In this document: one piece after another, positions 8,440-16,314 of the stretch
Layout: the number at the start of each line of letters is the position of its first letter
Numbering within the stretch: position 1 is the first letter of the stretch
Notes under the pieces: generated by a model
Databases searched by the model: none
What the model saw: only the letters and a program-made list of their open reading frames with translations
What the model was told of the DNA's origin: nothing
Position numbers and translations under genes: made by a program
NCBI RefSeq assembly: GCF_913063425.1
Contig: NZ_CAJXYK010000001.1
Location: forward strand, 62,001 to 126,000
Length of the DNA: 64,000 nucleotides
Reading direction: 5' to 3'
Origin: an uncultured Thiohalocapsa sp.
GTDB lineage: Bacteria; Pseudomonadota; Gammaproteobacteria; Chromatiales; Chromatiaceae

Positions 8440-9044
8440 GGCTGTACTCCAGAGGCGGTCGGCTCAGCCGGCGACATGCGGAGGCACGTCGGGGACGGTG
8501 TGCACGGGCGCGTGATGGGCCGGATGCCGACGTGCTCGCAGTCGGCGATGGCGGTGCGGGCCTCGTCCCGCGGCGGGTCGATCATGCCGACCAGGCCGAG
8601 GAAAACCAGGTGGGGCTCGGCGTCGGCCTTGCTGGCACCCGGTTTCTCGGCGACCGCGAGCACCCGCAGCGCCTGCTGTGCCGGGTCGACTGCCGCCTGC
8701 TCGATGCGCGTGCGGGCGCCGGCACCGAGTGCCACCGCCCGCGGCTCGCCGTCGCCCGCCGTCAGCATCCGGTCGCAGCCGGCGAGGATGACCTCCGCAG
8801 CGCCCTTGGCGTAGGCAATGGTCGTGTTTCCGTCCGTGATGCTGCGGTCCGTGTGCAGCGTGGTCATGCGCTCGTGCCCGTCGCGGATGACCCGGGCCGC
8901 CGGGGCCGCCATGCGGCGCAGGGCCTCCATGGCGCGCTCGGCGCGGTATTCCTGCACGTTGCTGGTCAAACCCTGCGGGTCGCTGCCGAGGGCGCCTGCG
9001 ACAGCATCCGTGCTGCGGGTATGCCAGGGCTGCGGGGTGGGCAT
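8433..9044 (-). pseudogene. P-type cation ATPase remnant with internal deletions
   Basis: An intact 203-codon frame that is a patchwork of a PacL-like (type II) P-type ATPase of about 900 residues. From N to C it carries the cytoplasmic N-terminal segment (WHTRSTDAVAGALGSDPQGLTS), a piece before the actuator domain (VQEYRAERAMEALRRMAAPA), a piece of the nucleotide-binding domain (RMTTLHTD, AYAKGAAEVILAGCDRML), and the start of the phosphorylation domain's second half (FLGLVGMIDPPRDEARTAI). The DKTGT phosphorylation site, the TGES actuator loop and all transmembrane helices are missing. The joins keep frame and there is a good AGGAG before the ATG at 9044, so a product may still be made, but it cannot transport. 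The last ~25 residues are unrelated to the family. Confidence 0.75.
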
Positions 9045-9364
9045 GGGGGCTGCTCCTGAGCCACGGAGTGCCGTGGTGGGTCGCGTCGGCTCGATGTGCT
9101 CGCGGTGCGGGGGGTAGGTGGCGCCAAGCGTAACAGCCGGCGCCGGCGTGCGACCACAGTGCAGCACCGGGGCGCGATGCCCTGCCTCGTGCTGAGGATT
9201 CGGCTCGGGGGTGGGTTGTCTGCGCTGGCCCTCGCAACGGCGTCGTCCCTGGCAGTGCGAGCGGTCACTGGTGCTTCGCAATGTCCCCGATGCACTATGC
9301 GCCTGCGCTCCGTCATGGCGCCCGCCGAAACCCTGGCGTAAACCTACCCCACGCATCGAAAGAT
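9045..9364. other. Intergenic region upstream of RND operon
   Basis: About 320 bp between the ATPase remnant and the RND promoter. No gene or RNA could be supported in it; base composition turns AT-rich only from about 9340 towards the promoter. Confidence 0.4.
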
Positions 9365-9393
9365 TTGATAGATCAAGGCAATACAAGTATATT
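9365..9393 (+). promoter_or_regulatory. Sigma70-type promoter of the RND operon
   Basis: TTGATA (9365-9370), a 17-bp spacer and TATATT (9388-9393) form a near-consensus housekeeping promoter in an AT-rich island of otherwise GC-rich DNA, about 35 bp upstream of the adaptor start. The -10 end overlaps the palindrome at 9391-9406. Confidence 0.65.
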
Positions 9394-9406
9394 AGGAAAA
9401 TCTAAT
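9391..9406. promoter_or_regulatory. Palindromic operator candidate ATTAG-N6-CTAAT (site 2)
   Basis: ATTAGGAAAATCTAAT overlaps the end of the -10 element and the expected transcription start of the RND operon, a position where a bound repressor would block initiation. Arms and spacing match site 1 at 3525-3540. Small dimeric winged-helix repressors (for example the ArsR family) use sites of this size; the regulator itself is not in the window. Confidence 0.6.
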
Positions 9407-9427
9407 TTATTCTGGATGCCAGACATC

Positions 9428-10534
9428 ATGATGACTCAACAACACAACACACGGCTCCTGCCCCTGTTGGCGGCGCTGCTGGCGCCGCCGGTGCTTGCCG
9501 CCGGGGATGCGGGCGGCTCTGCGCCGAGCGCGCTGCCGAGCGCCGAGGTCGCCTATCTCACCGTGCCCCGGGAGTACCGCCTGGACGGCATCGTGGAGGC
9601 CGTGAACCGCACCACGGTCTCCGCCCAGACCCAGGGCCAGGTGGAAGAGATCCTCTACGACGTGGACGACTTCGTGGAGAAGGGCGAGGTCATCGCCCGC
9701 CTGCGCGACAACGAGCACCGTGCCCGTGTCGCCCAGGCGGCTGCGGAGCTGAAGTCGGCAACGGCGGAGCTCTCCCGCGCCGAGGACGAGTTCGCCCGGG
9801 TGGAGGGGCTGTACGCCAACAAGAACGTCTCCGAGTCCGAGATGGACCGCGCCGAGGCGGAGCTGGCCGGCGCCGAGGCGCGTCTCGACGCCGCCCAGGC
9901 GGCGCTGGAGCAGGCACAGGAGCAGCTCGCGTACACGCGCATCCGTGCGCCGTACTCGGGCATCGTCACCAACCGCCACGTGGAGCTCGGGGAGATCGCG
10001 AGTCCGGGCCAGCCGGTGATGTCCGGCATCTCGCTGGAAGAGCTGCGGGTGACCGTGGACGTGCCGCAGAGCGTCATCCCGGCGGTGCGCGAGCTGGGCG
10101 AGGTGAACGTCTACCTGCCGAACGGCGGCGATGAGGCCGAGGTGGTGCAGCCGGAGCGGATCACGGTCTTCCCCTTCGCGGACATGGGCTCCAACACCTT
10201 CAAGGTGCGCCTCGACCTGCCCGAGGGCCTTGAGAACCTCTTTCCCGGCATGTTCGTCAAGACGGGCATCGTCACCGGCAAGAAGGAGGAGCTGACGGTG
10301 CCCAAGGCGGCCGTGGTCTACCGCTCGGAGGTCACCGGTGTCTATGTGCTGGACCCGGACCGCGGCGTGCACTTCCGCCAGATCCGGGTCGGTCGCGACC
10401 ATGGCGGCGCGCTGGTGGTGCTCTCCGGGCTCACGGCGGGGGAGACGGTGGCGCTGGACCCCATCGCCGCGGGCGTCGCGCTGAAGGCGCAGGCAAAGGC
10501 GAAGGCCGGCATGGGGAGCGATGACGATGGCTGA
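9428..10534 (+). CDS. RND efflux periplasmic adaptor subunit
   Basis: A 368-residue membrane-fusion protein of the HlyD/MexA class. It has a cleavable signal (LLPLLAALLAPPVLAAGD), a split biotinyl-lipoyl domain (TVSAQTQGQVEEILYDVDDFVEKGEVIARL and IRAPYSGIV), and between them an Ala/Glu-rich alpha-hairpin (about residues 100-165) with LYANKNVSESEMDRAEAEL. A beta-barrel and membrane-proximal domain follow. It would couple the inner-membrane pump encoded next to an outer-membrane channel. Starts at 9416, 9428 or 9431 are possible; none has a strong Shine-Dalgarno. The stop overlaps the pump gene by 14 bp, so the two are translationally coupled. No outer-membrane factor gene is adjacent. Confidence 0.9.
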   Translation: MMTQQHNTRLLPLLAALLAPPVLAAGDAGGSAPSALPSAEVAYLTVPREYRLDGIVEAVNRTTVSAQTQGQVEEILYDVDDFVEKGEVIARLRDNEHRARVAQAAAELKSATAELSRAEDEFARVEGLYANKNVSESEMDRAEAELAGAEARLDAAQAALEQAQEQLAYTRIRAPYSGIVTNRHVELGEIASPGQPVMSGISLEELRVTVDVPQSVIPAVRELGEVNVYLPNGGDEAEVVQPERITVFPFADMGSNTFKVRLDLPEGLENLFPGMFVKTGIVTGKKEELTVPKAAVVYRSEVTGVYVLDPDRGVHFRQIRVGRDHGGALVVLSGLTAGETVALDPIAAGVALKAQAKAKAGMGSDDDG

Positions 10535-13500
10535 GTCCGGCACCACGGATGCCGGTGCGCCGGCCGCCGGCGGCAGCGTGGCAGGAACTGGCGGGAGCCA
10601 TGGCGCCCTCGGCCTCTCCGGGCGCATCGCCGCACAATTCCAGAGCACCGAGATCACCCCGCTGCTGGCCCTCGTCGGCCTGCTGCTCGGGCTCTTCGCC
10701 ATCCTCATCACGCCGCGGGAGGAAGAGCCGCAGATCAACGTCACCTTTGCCGACGTGTTCATCCCGTTCCCCGGGGCGTCGGCGACTGAGGTGGAGCATC
10801 TCATTGCCGGTCCCGCCGAGCAGGTGCTCTCCGAGATCAAGGGCGTCAAGCACATCTACTCGGTCTCGCGCCCCGGCATGGCCGTGGTGACGGTGCAGTT
10901 TCGCGTCGGCGAGGACCGCACCGATGCCATCGTGCGCCTGCACAGCAAGGTCATGTCCAACGAGGACTGGCTGCCGCCGAACCTCGGCGTGGCACCGCCC
11001 ATCATCAAGCCCAAGGGCATCGACGACGTGCCCATCCTCACCGCCACGCTCTGGTCGAAGGACCAGAGCGTGGGTGCCTACGAGCTCGGCAAGGTGGCCC
11101 ATGCCATCGAGCAGGAGATCAAGCGCGTGGAGGGCACCCGTGACGTCTACACCGTCGGCGTGCCCGAGCAGGTGGTGCGCGTCATCCTGGACCCGCAGGC
11201 GCTGGCGGCCTACGGCATCGACCTCACGGACCTGCGTCGCTCGCTTCAGGCCAGCAACACCATCCGCGACGACATCGGCGTGGTGGCGGACAACACCGAG
11301 GTGCTGGTGCAGGCCGGCACCTTCCTGACGGACCCCGAGGACATCGGCGCGCTGGTGGTGGGCCTGCACGGCGGGCGGCCCGTCTACCTGCGCGATGTGG
11401 CCAGCATCGAGCGCGGTCCGGAGGAGCCCGAGAGCTACGTCTGGATGGGCATGGGGCCGGGCGCACCGGAGCGCCAGGCGCGCATGCAGGAGGGCAAGGA
11501 CTGCGCGCTCGCCATGGGCTGCGCGACGCCCGGGGTGACCATCGCGGTGGCCAAGAAAGAGGGCGAGAACGCGGTGGACATCGCCGAGCGCGTCGTCGAG
11601 CGCTTCGACCAGCTCCAGGGCATCTTCATCCCCGAGGGCGTGGAGGTCAGCATCACGCGCAACTACGGCGAGACCGCCGACACCAAGGCCAAGAAGCTCA
11701 TCACCAAGCTCGCCTTCGCCACCCTCAGCGTCGTTGCGCTGGTGCTCCTGGTCATCGGCTGGCGGGAGTCCGTCATCGTCGGCGCCGCGGTCATCGTCAC
11801 CCTGGCGCTGACACTGTTTGCGAGCTGGGCCTACGGCTTCACGCTGAACCGCGTGTCGCTGTTCGCGCTGATTTTCTCCATCGGCATCCTGGTGGACGAC
11901 GCCATCGTCGTAGTGGAGAACATCCACCGGCACATGGCGTTGTGGCCGCGCAAGAAGCTGCTTGAGCTCATGCCGGGCGCCGTGGACGAGGTGGGCAGCC
12001 CGACCATCCTGGCCACCTTCACCGTCATTGCAGCCCTGCTGCCCATGGCATTCGTCACCGGGCTGATGGGGCCGTACATGAGCCCCATTCCCATCAACGC
12101 CTCCATGGGCATGCTCATCTCCCTGGTGGTGGCCTTTATGTTCACGCCCTGGATGAGCAACTTCATGCTCGGCAGGCGCCACGATGCCGCGGCGGCCGGC
12201 GGCGGCGAGCATGACCATCATCACGACGAAGGCGGCAGCGATGTGCTGAAGCGCCTGTTCCACACCCTCATCGGCCCCTTCCTGGTGGGCGGTCGCGGCA
12301 AGCTGAACCGCTGGCTGCTGCTCGCCGGTGTGCTGCTGCTCATTGCGGGCTCGCTGCTGCTCGCCGTGAACCGGGTGGTGATCATGAAAATGCTGCCCTT
12401 CGACAACAAGAGCGAATTCCAGGTCGTCCTCGACATGCCTGAGGGCACCAGCCTGGAGCAGACCGCCCGGGTGCTCGGGGAGATGGGCGAATACCTGAGC
12501 ACCGTGCCCGAGGTGGCCAACTACCAGGTCTATGCCGGCACCGCCGCGCCCATCAACTTCAATGGCCTGGTGCGCCAATACTACCTGCGCGATGCCGCGC
12601 ACTTGGGCGACATCCAGGTCAACCTGGTGGACAAGCACCACCGTGACGACAAGAGCCACAAGATCGCACTGCGGCTGCGCGAGCCGCTCCAGGCCATCGC
12701 CCGGCAATACGACGGCAACGCCAAGATCGTCGAGATCCCGCCCGGCCCGCCGGTGCTCTCGCCCCTGGTGGCCGAGGTCTACGGCATCGACTACGACGGC
12801 CAGATCGCCATTGCCAAGGAGGTGCGCGAGGTCTTCGCCGGGACCACGGACATCGTCGACATCGACGACTCGGTGGAATATCCCTCCGAGAAGGTCCTCG
12901 TGGTGGTGGACCGCGCCAAGGCGGCCCGCCTGGGCGTCGAGCAGGCCAGCGTCGCCCAGGCGCTCGCCACCGTGCTGGACGGCGAGGACATGAGCTTCCT
13001 GCACGGGGCCAATGTGAAGTATGCCGTGCCCATCCGGGTGGAATACGACGCCGCCGACAAGGCCGACCTGGAGCAGGTGCTCGCCCTCAGAGTCCGCTCC
13101 AGGGGCGGGCAGCTGGTGCCCCTGTCGGAGATCGTCGACGTGGTGGAGACCACCCGCGCCCACAGCATCTACCACAAGGACCTGCTGCCCGTGGTCTATG
13201 TCACCGGCGACATGGCCGGCCCCATCGACAGCCCGCTGTACGGCCTGTTCGACATCGCCGGCCGGCTCACCGACGATCTGGGCCTGCCGCAGTGGTACAT
13301 GCAGCAGCCGGACAACCCCTACGAATTCAGCGTCAAATGGGACGGCGAATGGCAGATCACCTATGAGACCTTCCGCGACATGGGGCTCGCCTACGGCGTC
13401 GGGCTGCTGCTGATCTACCTGCTGGTGGTGGCCCAATTCCGCAGCTACCTGGTGCCGCTGGTGATCATGGCGCCCATCCCGCTCACCATCATCGGCATCA

Positions 13501-13874
13501 TGCCCGGCCACGCCCTGCTCGGCGCGCAGTTCACCGCCACCAGCATGATCGGCATGATCGCGCTCGCCGGCATCATCGTGCGCAACTCCATCCTGCTGGT
13601 GGACTTCATCAACCAGCAGGTGCGAGAAGGCAGTACATTGGAGCAGGCGGTCATCGAGTCCGCCATCGTCCGCGCCAAGCCCATCATGCTCACCGCGATC
13701 GCCGCCATGGCCGGGGCGGTGTTCATCCTCGACGACCCGATCTTCTCCGGGCTGGCCGTCTCCCTGCTGTTCGGCCTGTTCGTCTCCACCGTGCTGACGC
13801 TGGTGGTCATCCCGGTGGTCTACTACGGGGTGATGCGCAAGCGGGTGGAGTGGATCAGGACGGCGACGGGGTGA
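10521..13874 (+). CDS. RND efflux pump permease (AcrB superfamily)
   Basis: A 1117-residue inner-membrane proton-driven exporter with the full AcrB layout: TM1 (ITPLLALVGLLLGLFAILITP), first periplasmic loop with the PGASATEVE porter block, TM2-TM7 around residues 390-620, second periplasmic loop and TM8-TM12. The TM4 proton-relay pair is visible in SIGILVDDAIVVVENI. A His/Asp-rich insertion (EHDHHHDEGG, about residues 563-573) lies in the cytoplasmic loop after TM6 and is unusual for drug pumps. The family fits HAE-type or organic-substrate pumps more than CusA-type pumps, but the substrate cannot be told. The ATG at 10527 has better spacing to GGGGAG than the one at 10521, so the start may be two codons later. 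It is regulated with the adaptor from the 9365 promoter. Confidence 0.93.
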   Translation: MTMAESGTTDAGAPAAGGSVAGTGGSHGALGLSGRIAAQFQSTEITPLLALVGLLLGLFAILITPREEEPQINVTFADVFIPFPGASATEVEHLIAGPAEQVLSEIKGVKHIYSVSRPGMAVVTVQFRVGEDRTDAIVRLHSKVMSNEDWLPPNLGVAPPIIKPKGIDDVPILTATLWSKDQSVGAYELGKVAHAIEQEIKRVEGTRDVYTVGVPEQVVRVILDPQALAAYGIDLTDLRRSLQASNTIRDDIGVVADNTEVLVQAGTFLTDPEDIGALVVGLHGGRPVYLRDVASIERGPEEPESYVWMGMGPGAPERQARMQEGKDCALAMGCATPGVTIAVAKKEGENAVDIAERVVERFDQLQGIFIPEGVEVSITRNYGETADTKAKKLITKLAFATLSVVALVLLVIGWRESVIVGAAVIVTLALTLFASWAYGFTLNRVSLFALIFSIGILVDDAIVVVENIHRHMALWPRKKLLELMPGAVDEVGSPTILATFTVIAALLPMAFVTGLMGPYMSPIPINASMGMLISLVVAFMFTPWMSNFMLGRRHDAAAAGGGEHDHHHDEGGSDVLKRLFHTLIGPFLVGGRGKLNRWLLLAGVLLLIAGSLLLAVNRVVIMKMLPFDNKSEFQVVLDMPEGTSLEQTARVLGEMGEYLSTVPEVANYQVYAGTAAPINFNGLVRQYYLRDAAHLGDIQVNLVDKHHRDDKSHKIALRLREPLQAIARQYDGNAKIVEIPPGPPVLSPLVAEVYGIDYDGQIAIAKEVREVFAGTTDIVDIDDSVEYPSEKVLVVVDRAKAARLGVEQASVAQALATVLDGEDMSFLHGANVKYAVPIRVEYDAADKADLEQVLALRVRSRGGQLVPLSEIVDVVETTRAHSIYHKDLLPVVYVTGDMAGPIDSPLYGLFDIAGRLTDDLGLPQWYMQQPDNPYEFSVKWDGEWQITYETFRDMGLAYGVGLLLIYLLVVAQFRSYLVPLVIMAPIPLTIIGIMPGHALLGAQFTATSMIGMIALAGIIVRNSILLVDFINQQVREGSTLEQAVIESAIVRAKPIMLTAIAAMAGAVFILDDPIFSGLAVSLLFGLFVSTVLTLVVIPVVYYGVMRKRVEWIRTATG

Positions 13875-14073
13875 GGCTCGATTGAGCCCGGGGTGGTGCC
13901 GGGATCCGGCCGGCACCCGCGGGAGTCTTGGCTGAGCCGGGGTGGCGCCCACGGGAGACCGGGCGCTTCCCCTTGAGATCAGCGGCGAGCCGGTGCGCGT
14001 GGCCCGCCGGCTTGATTCTCGCTGTGCGACTCTCAAAATGATCGGGACCACCAGCCCGACGACCACACTGACG

Positions 14074-14262
14074 ATGCAGGCCGAAACCTTCAAGCAAGCC
14101 GCTCATGCGCTCATCGACACCTCGCCCGAAGATGCGTCTTGGCGCGAGCTCGCCTACGTCGCCGCACTGCGCGCCTCGATCCAGCAAGGTCTGGGCGAGG
14201 CCGATGCTGCCCAGCTTATCAGTCAAGATGAGATCGACGCAGAGCTCGGCGCCTCTACATGA
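14074..14262 (+). CDS. ParD/addiction-module-like antitoxin
   Basis: A 62-residue acidic protein (AETFKQAAHALIDTSPEDASWRELAYVAALRASIQQGLGEAD, ending in SQDEIDAELG). The SWRELAYVAALRASIQQGLGEADAG-like stretch followed by a VIDHDEVL-like helix is typical of ParD-like or RHH-type antitoxin tails that sit directly before ParE/RelE toxins. The start is uncertain: the ATG at 14038 would add 12 residues, and neither has a Shine-Dalgarno. The stop overlaps the next start as ATGA, the usual antitoxin-toxin coupling. The toxin that follows is a broken chimera, so the module is probably no longer functional as ParDE. Confidence 0.65.
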   Translation: MQAETFKQAAHALIDTSPEDASWRELAYVAALRASIQQGLGEADAAQLISQDEIDAELGAST

Positions 14263-14609
14263 CGCGCGTTTCCTGGACTCCGGAAGCGCGGTCCAAGCTG
14301 CGCGCCATTCGAGACTATATCGCCCAGGACAATCCCGCAGCCGGACAAGCCCTCGCGCGACAACTGCTTCCGCACGATCTGCCGAAGAGCGGTTGGCGCG
14401 AGCACGCCCCACCACACTTTCACGCACTGTACGGCGAGCACGAAGCCCTCATCGACATCCGCACGCTGGAGCCGATCGGCGGACATCTTCCGAAATGCGC
14501 CCTCACGCTTACCATCGAATGGGCCATCGAACATCGGCAAGAACTGATGGAGAATTGGGACCTATGTCAATCGAAGCAGCCGCCGAAACAGATCGCGCCG
14601 TTGGAGTAG
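14259..14609 (+). CDS. Chimeric ORF: ParE N-terminus joined to DUF4160
   Basis: A 116-residue frame. Residues 1-37 (VSWTPEARSKLRAIRDYIAQDNPAAGQALA) are the start of a ParE/RelE-type toxin, whose usual length is about 95. From about residue 42 on the sequence (REHAPPHFHALYGEHEALIDI, then EWAIEHRQELMENWDLC) is a DUF4160 protein that has lost its first ~15 residues. The junction keeps frame. In intact genomes DUF4160 is followed by DUF2442, as here, so this looks like a deletion between a parDE operon and a DUF4160-DUF2442 operon. The ParE catalytic C-terminus is missing. The product may be inert or a new fusion. Confidence 0.7.
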   Translation: MTRVSWTPEARSKLRAIRDYIAQDNPAAGQALARQLLPHDLPKSGWREHAPPHFHALYGEHEALIDIRTLEPIGGHLPKCALTLTIEWAIEHRQELMENWDLCQSKQPPKQIAPLE

Positions 14610-14884
14610 CGCCAGCCGCACCCTGGCGCGTTAAGGCCATAACGATCCTGCCGAACTACTGCCTGGCCGTGACCTTCAACGATGGCCGCCGAGGTGTCGT
14701 CGATATGTCGGCGGTCCGCACATCTGCGACCCCCGGAATATATGCGGCGCTGAAGGATCCCGATGTCTTTGCCCAGGCCAAGGTAGAGCTCGGCGTCGTA
14801 ACGTGGCCGAATGGTGCGGACCTGGACCCTGCGTGGATGTACGAGGAATTGGAAGCGCCGAAAACGTGGTCTGTCCCCCTTTAA
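14564..14884 (+). CDS. DUF2442 domain protein
   Basis: A 106-residue protein whose core (VKAITILPNYCLAVTFNDGRRGVVDMS, then VTWPNGADLDPAWMYEEL) is the DUF2442 fold, a small beta-rich domain commonly encoded directly after DUF4160. The pair has toxin-antitoxin-like behaviour in its distribution, but its function is not settled. The start at 14564 overlaps the chimeric DUF4160 frame by 46 bp, consistent with coupling. The N-terminal ~18 residues are Ala-rich and precede the domain. Confidence 0.8.
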   Translation: MSIEAAAETDRAVGVAPAAPWRVKAITILPNYCLAVTFNDGRRGVVDMSAVRTSATPGIYAALKDPDVFAQAKVELGVVTWPNGADLDPAWMYEELEAPKTWSVPL

Positions 14885-14950
14885 CGCTCCCTTTAACGCT
14901 GACAGTCAAGATCTGCCCCCCTGAGCAGGCCCTTTCAGGAGATCCCGACC

Positions 14951-15211
14951 ATGAGCGCGATCACATTCGATACCCTCAAGTTTGCCCGGGCCCTTAAGAA
15001 CGCCGGCGTTCCAGACGAGCAAGCGGAGGCATTCGCTGACGCCTTCCGCGACGCCACCAGCGACGAGCTGGTCACGCGCGACTACTTGAATGCACGCATC
15101 GCCGACGTCGAGACCCGTATCGAGGCAGCCAAGGCCGATATCGTCAAGTGGATGGCCGGCCTGCTGATCGCGCAAGCCGCCGTGGTCGCCGCGCTGGTTA
15201 AGCTGCTCTAA
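14951..15211 (+). CDS. DUF1640-like coiled-coil membrane protein
   Basis: An 86-residue protein of the bacterial DUF1640 (CCDC90/MCUR1-like) family: FDTLKFARALKNAGVPDEQAEAFADAF, then a coiled coil (NARIADVETRIEAAKADIVKW) and a C-terminal membrane helix (MAGLLIAQAAVVAALVKLL). Such small tail-anchored proteins often lie in mobile or repeat-rich DNA; no biochemical role is established. AGGAGATCCCGACC precedes the ATG. Confidence 0.8.
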   Translation: MSAITFDTLKFARALKNAGVPDEQAEAFADAFRDATSDELVTRDYLNARIADVETRIEAAKADIVKWMAGLLIAQAAVVAALVKLL

Positions 15212-15340
15212 GGCCGGATCAGAAAAGCGCATTGCGTTCACTGACGCGTTGCGGTAAGCGCGCTGCGTTTAAGGACTCCAAATCGGCAAAGCCGGGACCA
15301 AACATCTAATCCGCAAGCGCTGCGCAGCGAGCGCGAGCAG

Positions 15341-15400
15341 CCGGCGGGGTCAGCAGCCCGGCGGGGTCAAGCCCGGTAGGGTCAAAGCCCGGTAGGGTCA
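15341..15400. repeat. Four ~16-bp tandem repeats (GCCCGGTAGGGTCAA type)
   Basis: Four imperfect units of about 15-16 bp, two with GGCGGGGTCA and two with GGTAGGGTCA, run head to tail and end in GGTCAGGTCTTGCATTGCA. The remainder of the 15212-15661 gap holds no supported gene; 15238-15290 has two related GCGTTGCGGTAAGCGCG-like stretches. Confidence 0.65.
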
Positions 15401-15661
15401 GGTCTTGCATTGCAACATCAAGGGGTCTTAAGGGGCGGATCAGCATTTGGGCACTTGGCATCGGGGACGATTGTCGGCCACCTTTTGGGCAGAAGACGTG
15501 TGCCCGATGTTTGCGGGAACCCACTGTTGCGGGTGGTGGGGTCCCTGTCCCCCAGACGGGACCTACCAGAACCAATCACCCCCCTTCTCTGCTGCACCCA
15601 CCCAGGCTGGATGCACGCGAACGGAGACCAAAATTACCCAAGCGCTGCCGCCATCGTCCGC

Positions 15662-16171
15662 TTAAGACCGGGAACAGCTCCGGCTTCGGACTGACTCCGG
15701 CAGCGCTCCGGCAAGACCCCAGCCACGGGCCGGGAGGGTCGGGCGGGGCTGAGCCGCGGCTTTGGGCGCATCCTCCGGCTCGCTGGTCGCCAGTGGACGA
15801 CGCATGGCCGGCGGCTCATCGGGCGATGGCCTTTGCGTGAACCCCCGCTGCGCCTTCGCTTCCAGCAGCGCCCGCCATGCGTCGCTATGCCCCGGCTCCG
15901 CTTGCCGGCGGACACCGAAGCCGCGCTCGGAGCTGCCGCCGCGGGTGTGGGGGATGATCTGCATCCCCTGATGCCCCAGGCGCTTACAGAGCTTGGCCCC
16001 GGTGCTCGGCAGGCTGCCGACCAGCAGCTCGAACACGGCTAACAGGTACTCATGCGAGACGCCCTGCTTGTCGCCCGCCGCCGCTGCCGTCAGGGCTTCG
16101 TCCAGGAAGCTACGGTAGGTGCCACGCGGGTTGACGACGACGAGGTTCTTGAAGTCCTGGTGCTGGCTCAT
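15662..16171 (-). CDS. Hypothetical protein
   Basis: A 169-codon frame I do not recognise. The N-terminal half (MSQHQDFKNLVVVNPRGTY, then an Ala-rich helix and HEYLLAVFELLVGSLP) has the composition of a folded protein. The second half is rich in Arg, Pro, Ala and Gln and may be repeat-derived. No signal peptide or membrane helix is visible. It is flanked on both sides by repeat DNA, so a decayed accessory gene is possible. Confidence 0.4.
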   Translation of the reverse strand: MSQHQDFKNLVVVNPRGTYRSFLDEALTAAAAGDKQGVSHEYLLAVFELLVGSLPSTGAKLCKRLGHQGMQIIPHTRGGSSERGFGVRRQAEPGHSDAWRALLEAKAQRGFTQRPSPDEPPAMRRPLATSEPEDAPKAAAQPRPTLPARGWGLAGALPESVRSRSCSRS

Positions 16172-16228
16172 CGAAGGCTCGGTTCCCGGCGGCGGCGCCG
16201 TCGGTGGGACATGCAGGCAGCGGGGTCA

Positions 16229-16260
16229 TACACTGTCCCCAAAAAAGTTGCCCCTGAACA
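16229..16260. repeat. Dispersed repeat, locus 2 (inverted form)
   Basis: CATACACTGTCCCCAAAAAAG followed by TTGCCCC is the inverted form of the GGGGACGGTATACTG family and nearly matches the copy at 23200-23220. Confidence 0.65.
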
Positions 16261-16314
16261 ATGTGCCGGAAAAGCTGGACGTGCGCGGGGGGTGGCAGCG
16301 CCGACCCGGCGTTG

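Noticed and set aside
9365-9376. FNR/ANR box TTGATAGATCAA
   Set aside because: The half-sites TTGAT and ATCAA are present but only two bases apart, while FNR-type boxes need four. It is better read as the -35 region.
13942-14037. N-terminal extension of the ParD-like gene
   Set aside because: The extra residues have no antitoxin similarity and come from the intergenic region after the RND pump.
10431-14093. 1220-codon minus-strand frame antisense to the RND pump
   Set aside because: It overlaps a fully recognisable AcrB-type gene and its translation is low in hydrophobic order and rich in His, Gly and Asp, as expected of an antisense shadow.
15330-15400. CRISPR array
   Set aside because: The units are only about 16 bp and directly contiguous, without spacers, and no cas gene is in the window.
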